Shown in pieces: positions 1 to 5,903 of a stretch of 7,906 bases of DNA. The translations under genes and the position numbers were made by a program. Position 1 is the stretch's first letter, and each line of letters starts with the position of its first letter. A model generated the notes under the pieces. The model searched no databases, was not told where the DNA came from, and was given only the letters and a program-made list of their open reading frames with translations. Origin of the DNA: Thermodesulfobium sp. 4217-1 (GTDB taxonomy: Bacteria > Thermodesulfobiota > Thermodesulfobiia > Thermodesulfobiales > Thermodesulfobiaceae); the NCBI RefSeq assembly GCF_039822205.1, contig NZ_JBAGBW010000040.1, positions 1 through 7,906 of the forward strand, read 5' to 3'.

Positions 1-131
1 ACCTTAACAATAGCAAGATAGGAAAATATTCCCAAGATAAGTTATAATATTGAAATTGAGCGCACCATCCAAAGTTAAAATACTTATTAGAGTTTCTTGG
101 CTAACATATTGATCCACAAAAGGGAGGAAAA
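1..131. other. Untranslated lead-in upstream of the CYTH-CHAD gene
   Basis: I see no convincing coding sequence here. A TATAAT hexamer lies at 43-48 on the plus strand, but no good -35 box sits 16-18 nt before it. If it is used, the 5' leader would be roughly 75-80 nt. A TTGAAA hexamer at 50-55 has no matching -10 at normal spacing. A small GGAA/TTCC hairpin is possible at 21-32 but has no following T-run, so it is not a terminator. The promoter of the downstream operon is therefore not assigned with confidence, and it may lie before the window. Confidence 0.4.
121..127 (+). promoter_or_regulatory. Ribosome binding site of the CYTH-CHAD gene
   Basis: AGGGAGG lies four A residues before the ATG at 132. 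It is the strongest Shine-Dalgarno sequence in the window and fixes the start of the first gene. The spacing is slightly short but usable. Confidence 0.8.
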
Positions 132-1652
132 ATGAACACAAATATAGAAATTGAGTTAAAGCTTAGATGCATTTTTCCTGAAAAAATCGATGAGATATAC
201 TCTCTTCCATTGCTTTCTGACATAAAAGATGAATGGAAGAAAAAAGAGATTCGTTCTATATATTACGACACAGCAGAAAACATTTTTTTAAATTCAGGAA
301 TATCTCTCAGGACAAGATTGGAAGATGGCGAATGGACGCAGACCATTAAGGTTGCAGGAAATTCGAATGGGGGCTTTTCCAGGAGAAAAGAGTACAACGT
401 CTCAATCCAGGACGGCAAGCCTGACTTAACAGTATTAAAAGATTCATCGCTAAAAAACTTTTTTAAAGACACGAAATCCAAATTCGAACTCACACCAATG
501 TTTGAAACAGTTTTTGAAAGAAGTGTAGCTCTTTATACCTATAGCGACAAAAGCGTGCTTGAGTTGGCAGTTGACAGGGGGAAAATTATTTCAGGCGACA
601 AAACTGAAGACTTCTGCGAGGTGGAAATAGAGCTTAAAGAAGGCAATATTTCTTCCATCCTAAAGCTCGCAGAAGACCTCTCAAAATCAATTAGCTTTCT
701 ACTGGAACCTAAAAGCAAATATTACAGAGGTATCTTGCTTGCAAATCTGGAACCAAAATATGAAATCCAAAAGGAAAGGGATCCTGATGTAATAGCTGAA
801 GAAGGATTGCAAAATGAGTTAACAGAAAAACTTCAAAATTTAATCCTATATCACAATAGATTCGTAGAAAATCCAGAAAATTTTGATAATCTTCACAATT
901 TTAGGGTATCTCTTAGAAAAATTAGAACCATATTGAAGTTCGGAAAACCATTAATAGAAAAAGACGATCTAAACCACTGGTTAGAACAATTTGACCAGAT
1001 TACAGAGTTGACTAATCCACTTAGAGAGACAGATGTATTGATTGAAGATTGGAGAAGCTTCCTTGCTATAACCAAGCGCGATGACCTTAAAAACTCCATT
1101 CTTACAAAAAAGCTTCTTGAAGAGAGACAGCTCAAATTAGACTTAATATATCCTTATTTTTCCGAAGGAAAATTTACCAATATATTTCTTGGTCTTTGGT
1201 ACTGGCTATTAGAGGGGGCTTTTCTGATAGATGATTCAGCTACCTTAAGGCTAAAGAAGTTTGCCAAAGACAGACTAAATATATGGTTCAGAAAAACTTT
1301 GAAGAAATTGAAGAAAACAGATTTCAACAACGAGCGCGATCTTCACAAACTGAGAATTGCAACCAAAGACCTCAGGTATTCTCTAGAGGTGTTTTCTTTT
1401 GCGTTAAAATCTGACACAAAGGATATGATTTCAAAACTAAAAAAAATTCAAGACATATTGGGATATATTCACGATACCCAAACCTTTTCAGCTTATCTTG
1501 AAAGCTTGATCTCATCATCAGATAACCCTGAAATATACAAAGAAAGCGGTTGGCTGTTGGGTTACAGGCTCCATAGCGATCAAAGTCTCAAAAGCGATTT
1601 AGAGAAGCAGTGGAAAAAATTTAAAGAACAAATAAAGGCCTTTATTGATTAG
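132..1652 (+). CDS. CYTH-CHAD domain protein, predicted inorganic triphosphatase / polyphosphate-binding protein
   Basis: The 506-residue product has an N-terminal CYTH (triphosphate tunnel) domain at about residues 5-205 and a C-terminal CHAD domain at about 225-500. The CYTH signature ExExK is E6-E8-K10. Other expected tunnel residues are visible: the YYDT strand (44-47), R60 and R62 in LRTR, K73, the RRKE segment (84-87), D148, the alternating acids E163/E165/E167, and SKYYRG (195-200). CHAD is an all-helical domain with HxxR repeats. Here they are H255/R258/R262/R265 and H405/R408/K412/R415. CYTH proteins hydrolyse or bind triphosphates, and E. coli YgiF, with the same architecture, is an inorganic triphosphatase. 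CHAD domains bind polyphosphate through these basic residues. No signal peptide or membrane helix is seen, so it should be cytosolic. The strong SD at 121-127 supports this ATG. It is the first gene of a probable three-gene operon. Substrate (PPPi or other) is inferred from the family. Confidence 0.93.
   Translation: MNTNIEIELKLRCIFPEKIDEIYSLPLLSDIKDEWKKKEIRSIYYDTAENIFLNSGISLRTRLEDGEWTQTIKVAGNSNGGFSRRKEYNVSIQDGKPDLTVLKDSSLKNFFKDTKSKFELTPMFETVFERSVALYTYSDKSVLELAVDRGKIISGDKTEDFCEVEIELKEGNISSILKLAEDLSKSISFLLEPKSKYYRGILLANLEPKYEIQKERDPDVIAEEGLQNELTEKLQNLILYHNRFVENPENFDNLHNFRVSLRKIRTILKFGKPLIEKDDLNHWLEQFDQITELTNPLRETDVLIEDWRSFLAITKRDDLKNSILTKKLLEERQLKLDLIYPYFSEGKFTNIFLGLWYWLLEGAFLIDDSATLRLKKFAKDRLNIWFRKTLKKLKKTDFNNERDLHKLRIATKDLRYSLEVFSFALKSDTKDMISKLKKIQDILGYIHDTQTFSAYLESLISSSDNPEIYKESGWLLGYRLHSDQSLKSDLEKQWKKFKEQIKAFID
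1634..1638 (+). promoter_or_regulatory. Weak ribosome binding site supporting a TTG start at 1645
   Basis: AAAGG lies inside the 3' end of the CYTH-CHAD gene, 6 nt before TTG 1645 and 18 nt before the in-frame ATG 1657. Its spacing favours the TTG, which would make the start overlap the previous stop and allow translational coupling. Confidence 0.4.
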
Positions 1653-3504
1653 TACTATGGATGCAGCCTCATATTTTCTGAAGTTAGCTAACCAAAAATC
1701 ACTATATATATCAGGGAAAATAGATATAGGAGCTATTGATCTTGCGTCTTGCTCGAATGATAACAAGTTTGTCGGACTCTCATCGAAAGGAAATTACAGC
1801 TTATATTCCATTTTTGAAAATAAAATAGCTAAAACTTGGCAAGACACCTCCTCTTCGAAAATATTTATAAATTCAAGAAATTCTACCATATACCAAACTC
1901 TATCTGGTCAAATAAAAATTATTGATTTTGATAAATCAAGCCCTAAAACAATTTCGTCAGACATGGTCTTAGCCGATTTCAATGATAAATATGTTGTCAG
2001 TTATTCTGAATCAAATATATTAGCTCTTACCGAGATCGACAACCCAAGCAATATAAAAAATATACGCCTACCTGAAAATTTTACAGTAAAGGACATAGTA
2101 TTAAAAAATAACGCTCTTCTAATTGGTGAGATAAATAACCGCGTTTTTTTCATAATATATGAATTACATTCTATAACTCTGCCACAACCTCAAAGTGTTC
2201 CAGATGGCAGCGTTTATGTTGGATCTTCTGACGACTTTGAATACATTGCATTCAGATCTGACAACGCAGGCCTAAATATATTTAACACAAAAGATCCATC
2301 AAAATCTTACAATATACCCATTGTAGAATCAAAAACCAAAAAGGTTTATTTCTCAAAAGATAAAACTCTCATTGTAATAGTTGATTTCGACGAATACATC
2401 AGCTTTTGGTGGACAAATAAAGAACTTAATACGGGTAATGAGCCAATTTTCAAACAAAAAATTTGCGGCAACCCCTTAGAATTAACTTTTAGCGAAAACG
2501 GAAACGTTTCATCCTTAATAACTTACAAAAATAATTTTTTAAAAATTTGGCTTCCTGCCAGTAAAACAGATAGACTTGATTTGACTGCAAACTTTAAATC
2601 AGATGAAAGCGACTCGTTTTTGCACAACGGATATTTCCTTGACTCTGTATCGTTTACAGAAAAAAATGAAGCTGTTTGTCTTTTCATAAAACCAAGGTGG
2701 GAATCAAAGATATTGAAATTTGATTTATATAATAGACTGAATATAAACTGTGAAAACGTATTTAAGGAATCCTTAGTAAATTCTGGAATCTTATCAAATA
2801 ATTCCAAACTTTTAGCTACTTTAAGAAATAAAAATAAAATAAAAATTATCAATACCCAATCAAATAGCATAATTCAAGAATTTGCTATAAAAGATGAATC
2901 AATTAACACGCTTTGTTTCTCTCCAGATCAAAGATTTCTGATACTTGGAGGTTCTACCCTAAGGATTTGGTCTATCGATAAAGAGATAATTGTAAAGTCA
3001 GTTTTTCCAGAGCACCCCGTTAGTTTTGTCGCTGTCTCTCCAAACAGCGACTTGATAGCTTTTAGTCAGAAAGTCAGAGATAATATAATATTAAGCATAA
3101 TGGATTTAAACACAAAAGAAGTAAAAAGAAAATTCGATGGCTTAAATAATGTAAATTCCTTAGTATTTTCCCCAAATAGCAAGTTTTTATTTGTAGGCTC
3201 AACAAAAAAAGATCCTTTAATAAGAGCATATTCAGTTGATACGGGCAATCAGGTATTTTCTTATCAAACGAATTATATCGATGTCAATGATATGTGCATT
3301 AGCTCGAGCGGAACACATCTCTTTTTTGGTGGTTCAGATGAAAAAATATACGTATTTGATCTCAGAAAAACCAAGATTATAAAAATTCTTAATGGACATT
3401 ACGATATTATTAAAAAGATTAGCATATCTGAAAATGATAGATTTTTAATTTCATCGTCAAACGATGAAAGATTATGTGTTTGGAAGGTGGCCGACTATAT
3501 TTAA
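1645..3504 (+). CDS. WD40-like beta-propeller repeat protein
   Basis: The 619-residue product is built almost entirely of WD40-like beta-propeller repeats and has no signal peptide or membrane helix, so it is probably a cytosolic scaffold. The clearest blades are C-terminal: INTLCFSPDQRFLILGG...LRIWSID (419-445), VSFVAVSPNSDLIAFS (459-474), VNSLVFSPNSKFLFVGS...RAYSVD (503-532), VNDMCISSSGTHLFFGG...IYVFDL (547-573) and IIKKISISENDRFLISSSNDERLCVWKV (588-615), the last preceded by a classic GH dipeptide (584-585). More degenerate blades, such as 277-302 ending LKIWLP, cover the N-terminal half. The length fits about 14 blades, or two seven-bladed propellers; the blade count is my estimate. The start is either TTG 1645 (overlaps the upstream gene by 8 nt, AAAGG at 1634-1638) or ATG 1657 (4 nt after the stop, no SD). 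No catalytic motif is seen. It sits between the CYTH-CHAD and TPR genes, so a shared complex is likely but unproven. Confidence 0.88.
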   Translation: MISTMDAASYFLKLANQKSLYISGKIDIGAIDLASCSNDNKFVGLSSKGNYSLYSIFENKIAKTWQDTSSSKIFINSRNSTIYQTLSGQIKIIDFDKSSPKTISSDMVLADFNDKYVVSYSESNILALTEIDNPSNIKNIRLPENFTVKDIVLKNNALLIGEINNRVFFIIYELHSITLPQPQSVPDGSVYVGSSDDFEYIAFRSDNAGLNIFNTKDPSKSYNIPIVESKTKKVYFSKDKTLIVIVDFDEYISFWWTNKELNTGNEPIFKQKICGNPLELTFSENGNVSSLITYKNNFLKIWLPASKTDRLDLTANFKSDESDSFLHNGYFLDSVSFTEKNEAVCLFIKPRWESKILKFDLYNRLNINCENVFKESLVNSGILSNNSKLLATLRNKNKIKIINTQSNSIIQEFAIKDESINTLCFSPDQRFLILGGSTLRIWSIDKEIIVKSVFPEHPVSFVAVSPNSDLIAFSQKVRDNIILSIMDLNTKEVKRKFDGLNNVNSLVFSPNSKFLFVGSTKKDPLIRAYSVDTGNQVFSYQTNYIDVNDMCISSSGTHLFFGGSDEKIYVFDLRKTKIIKILNGHYDIIKKISISENDRFLISSSNDERLCVWKVADYI

Positions 3505-3507
3505 TCG

Positions 3508-3514
3508 AAAAAGG
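3508..3514 (+). promoter_or_regulatory. Ribosome binding site of the TPR gene, decides start 3522
   Basis: AAAAAGG lies 7 nt before ATG 3522 and immediately after the WD40 gene stop (3502-3504). The longer in-frame ATG at 3474 has no such site and would overlap the WD40 gene by 31 nt, so 3522 is preferred. Confidence 0.65.
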
Positions 3515-3521
3515 TTGTTTG

Positions 3522-4346
3522 ATGAGCATTAACTTAGAGGACTTTTTTAAGGAAATCAATAGAGAAATTCAGTCCAATAATTTTGAAGAGGCGCTAAACA
3601 AGTCCAATTATCTGCTTAGCCTCATTGACGCAAACGAAGTTGAATTTGACACGGAGTTTTTAATAAAGCTTCTTGATACCAGGAGCTTTATCCTTACAAT
3701 CATGGGCAACAATGCGCAGGCACTTGAAGACATAAATAGGGCAATCGAAGAAAAAAACGGCATTTCCTCAAGCAGCGACGATCAATTAGCGAAGCTTTTA
3801 ATACACAGAGGACTAAATTATTTCTACTTAGGAGACCACATATCCTCGTTAAAAGACTTCAATACTGCCATAGAAATATTAAGCTCCTCTGCCGATAAAG
3901 AATCGACTAAACTGCCACAGGTATTTTTAAACAGAAGTGCATTGCTCAAAAAACAGGGGTTAAGAAAGGAATCGTTAGAAGACATAAATAAAGCAATTTC
4001 TCTTCTAACCAAAATTAACAACTCAAAATCTATACTTATACTAATAAATGCGCTGATAGAGAAGGGGCTGCTCCTGATGGAGGAAGAGAAATTTTTTGAG
4101 TCTGCATACAATTTTGACTTGGCAATCTCAAAATCCAGACAGCTCTTAACCACAGAAAAATTAAAGATTTTAGGCACTCATATGAGATTAATTTACTATC
4201 TAATAATAACCAATCTCGCAGCAGGAAAACATCAAGACCCCATAAACAAGCTCTTGATGGAGGCCAAAAGTATTGTCAATAACTATGGAGCCAATGAAGA
4301 AACGAGCTATTGGTTAAATAAAATCGGTGAAATTGCAGCTATTTAA
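3522..4346 (+). CDS. Tetratricopeptide repeat (TPR) protein
   Basis: With the preferred start the product has 274 residues and is nearly all alpha-helical, made of about five TPR units. Recognisable ones are 46-79 (ending NNAQALEDINRAIEEK), 89-122 (LLIHRGLNYFYLGDHISSLKDFNTAI), 131-164 (FLNRSALLKKQGLRKESLEDINKAI) and 175-208 (NALIEKGLLLMEEEKFFESAYNFDLAI). Each has the usual small/large pattern (G or A at turn positions, Y/F, then A in helix B). A weaker unit begins at about residue 14, and a final helix pair covers 217-250. There is no signal peptide, membrane segment or fused enzymatic domain, so it is a cytosolic protein-protein interaction module. It follows the WD40 gene by 17 nt and is probably the last gene of the operon, since a convergent gene begins to overlap at its stop codon. 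Its partners are unknown; the operon neighbours are the obvious candidates. ATG 3474 would add 16 unlikely residues. Confidence 0.87.
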   Translation: MSINLEDFFKEINREIQSNNFEEALNKSNYLLSLIDANEVEFDTEFLIKLLDTRSFILTIMGNNAQALEDINRAIEEKNGISSSSDDQLAKLLIHRGLNYFYLGDHISSLKDFNTAIEILSSSADKESTKLPQVFLNRSALLKKQGLRKESLEDINKAISLLTKINNSKSILILINALIEKGLLLMEEEKFFESAYNFDLAISKSRQLLTTEKLKILGTHMRLIYYLIITNLAAGKHQDPINKLLMEAKSIVNNYGANEETSYWLNKIGEIAAI

Positions 4347-5845
4347 TAAAATCTAATATATTGAGACGAAATATATCCTTCAGCGCCATTTTTCGTCTTT
4401 ACCTTGTACCAAACGCTTTCGTTGGCAAGACGAGTGTCTGACTTTGGAACATAAACCTCTATATGTTCCTTATCAAGCCTTGCCTGATACATCATTCCCA
4501 CTGTATCTTTAATTGAGAATCCCTCTCCAACATATATTTTTACCTCTTTGGTACCGTCCACACTCTTAACGGTGGTGTCGTTCATTACCACACCCTCTCT
4601 AACCTGTGAGGGGTCAATCTTCTCAAGGACATCTACTTCATCCCCATAAGAAAGGCCTGCGGTTTCTTCAGCAGACTCATAAGGAGATTTTTTCAGATGA
4701 ATCTGATATCTTATCACAAATGCCTTCGCAAACATCTTTTCACTGCTCGAATTTTCACTTTCACTTGTATTATTATTATTGCCGCCTGGCTCAACAGTTA
4801 CCTTTACAGGAGTAGACTCTGCGTAATTTCCTGCCTTATTAACCGCTACAGCCTGAAACACAAAACTGCCAATCTTTTCTGGGTACCATCTGTAAACGGT
4901 ATCCTCACCAGCATACCAAACCTTAATAGTAAGGTTGTTCATAAGCAGCCTCACCTTATCTATACCTTTTTTGTCTGTGGCATCCACTCTTATCTCCAGA
5001 GGATTATTTACACCCTTAACCACAGTATTGTTAGCTGGGCTCTGAATAACAACCCTTGGAGGAGCAGTATCAGGTGGTTCGTGAGCAGTAGTGATCTGAA
5101 AAAACATGAATGTACCAAATGTTAACAACAAGGATATAAAAAAGGCAACAAGCGGTATTATATAAGAGATTGGCTTCGTTGGATGAAGACTCTCTATCTT
5201 CGGCTCTTGAGGTTTCTCTTTTTTAAATTTTAAAATAGAGGCAATGCTTGATAGATTGATATTCCCAAAAATCTTATAAATCTTTTTCAGATTAGAAAAA
5301 GGGTTCGGAATTTTTACAACAAGCTTGGATTCATAAACCTTTTGTATCCACGATCGCGCCCTTTTACGCTTTTCATCCAAGAGATCGCTTTCGGTCTGAG
5401 AGGGCTCTGGAATGACCTCTGAAACTATGCTCTCTTGAACTGACTCTTCAAGAGTTTGTTCTTCAGCAGGTTGGGCGTCGGCGTTCCCCTGGGTCTCATC
5501 GCCAGGAACTGGTTCTAATGTGGCTTCAACAGCCTTATCTTTAAGGGTGGAGATATCAATACCTGTTTTCGTCACATAAGGAGAGAAGGCAAGGAGATCT
5601 AAGTAGGACTTTTCATCAGCTTGCAACAATATACTTGTTTCATCTTGAAAATATATCCTAAAAATAAAGGTCTTAATATTCTTTTTTACAAAAGGCAAAA
5701 AAGATTTCTCTTTCTCGAACACCTCTTCAACCCATTCAATATGGGAAATATTGTCCTTTAGGGCAAAAGCCCTCCCATCGGAAGAGACAATGTGTGAACC
5801 CTTCCGTTCGATTACAATATTAGAAGGCTCAAGTGAGCGAAGCAT
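4343..5845 (-). CDS. Single-pass membrane protein with cytoplasmic N-domain, Ig-like domain and C-terminal SH3b-like domain
   Basis: The 500-residue product is mosaic. Residues 1-100 form a soluble, probably cytoplasmic domain with alternating strands (for example TFIFRIYFQDETSILLQAD, 59-77), loosely resembling a PH-like fold. Residues 106-158 are an acidic, low-complexity linker rich in E, P and Q. Residues 159-226 are strongly basic. A transmembrane helix spans about 227-250, with positive charges on the N side, so the N-terminus is inside. Residues 262-352 resemble a bacterial Ig-like domain (PPRVVIQSPANNTVV start; YRWYPEKIGSFVFQAVAVNKAGN, 318-340). An N/S-rich linker (354-368) leads to an SH3b-like C-terminus: HLKKSPYESAEETAGLSYGDEVDVLEK (383-409) and WYKVKTKNGAEGYISSQYI (479-497) with about 65 residues inserted between. 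SH3b domains often bind peptidoglycan or cell-wall peptides, which would suit an outside location; this is inferred. The start is backed by AAGGG 7 nt upstream. It is convergent with the TPR gene and divergent from the diguanylate cyclase. I recognise no named family for the whole protein. Confidence 0.85.
   Translation of the reverse strand: MLRSLEPSNIVIERKGSHIVSSDGRAFALKDNISHIEWVEEVFEKEKSFLPFVKKNIKTFIFRIYFQDETSILLQADEKSYLDLLAFSPYVTKTGIDISTLKDKAVEATLEPVPGDETQGNADAQPAEEQTLEESVQESIVSEVIPEPSQTESDLLDEKRKRARSWIQKVYESKLVVKIPNPFSNLKKIYKIFGNINLSSIASILKFKKEKPQEPKIESLHPTKPISYIIPLVAFFISLLLTFGTFMFFQITTAHEPPDTAPPRVVIQSPANNTVVKGVNNPLEIRVDATDKKGIDKVRLLMNNLTIKVWYAGEDTVYRWYPEKIGSFVFQAVAVNKAGNYAESTPVKVTVEPGGNNNNTSESENSSSEKMFAKAFVIRYQIHLKKSPYESAEETAGLSYGDEVDVLEKIDPSQVREGVVMNDTTVKSVDGTKEVKIYVGEGFSIKDTVGMMYQARLDKEHIEVYVPKSDTRLANESVWYKVKTKNGAEGYISSQYIRFY
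4364..4398. terminator. 8-bp inverted repeat near the convergent gene ends, possible terminator
   Basis: AGACGAAA (4364-4371) and TTTCGTCT (4391-4398) are perfect reverse complements separated by 19 nt. The repeat starts 18 nt after the TPR stop on the plus strand and lies just inside the 3' end of the minus-strand gene. The plus-strand 3' arm is preceded and followed by short T runs, and the minus-strand copy is followed some 15 nt later by TTTTATT. The loop is long for an intrinsic terminator and an 8-bp repeat can arise by chance, so this is only a candidate. Confidence 0.25.
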
Positions 5846-5849
5846 ATTA

Positions 5850-5860
5850 CCACCCTTCTT
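5850..5860 (-). promoter_or_regulatory. Ribosome binding site of the membrane SH3b gene
   Basis: Read on the minus strand, AAGAAGGGTGG precedes the ATG at 5845. The AAGGG core is 7 nt from the start, and a second GGTGG core is 4 nt away. This supports the full 500-residue reading. Confidence 0.7.
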
Positions 5861-5888
5861 TTACATATACCATATATTATAGTATTAT
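5860..5888 (+). promoter_or_regulatory. Sigma-70-type promoter for the diguanylate cyclase gene
   Basis: TTTACA (5860-5865, five of six matches to TTGACA) is followed after exactly 17 nt by TATTAT (5883-5888, five of six matches to TATAAT). Transcription would begin near 5895. That leaves about 9 nt before ATG 5904 or about 21 nt before TTG 5916. The -10 box shares bases with the minus-strand TATAAT of the divergent gene. Confidence 0.55.
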
Positions 5889-5889
5889 A
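5876..5889 (-). promoter_or_regulatory. Tandem -10-like boxes for the membrane SH3b gene
   Basis: On the minus strand, perfect TATAAT hexamers occupy 5889-5884 and 5881-5876, 2 nt apart. Either would start transcription a short way upstream of the SD at 5860-5850. Neither has a good -35: 17 nt before the second box the hexamer is TTAGAA (three of six matches to TTGACA). The promoter may be weak, activator-dependent or driven by another sigma factor. Confidence 0.4.
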
Positions 5890-5903
5890 GACTAAAAATT
5901 CTA

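Noticed and set aside
21-32. Terminator of an upstream gene
   Set aside because: The GGAA/TTCC stem has only 4 bp and is not followed by a T-run.
263-1135. Minus-strand open frames opposite the CYTH-CHAD gene
   Set aside because: The sense frame has full CYTH and CHAD motifs. The antisense translations look like random Ser/Phe/Leu-rich shadows.
3474-3521. Longer TPR reading from ATG 3474
   Set aside because: It would overlap the WD40 gene by 31 nt and has no SD. ATG 3522 has AAAAAGG at the right distance, and the TPR pattern begins after it.
2523-4177. Minus-strand open frames opposite the WD40 and TPR genes
   Set aside because: Low-complexity F/S/L-rich shadows of AT-rich sense genes, without any recognisable motif.
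4606-5125. Plus-strand open frames opposite the membrane SH3b gene (4606-4815 and 4697-5125)
   Set aside because: They are antisense to a well-supported gene with recognisable domains. Their translations show no domain pattern and no promising SD.
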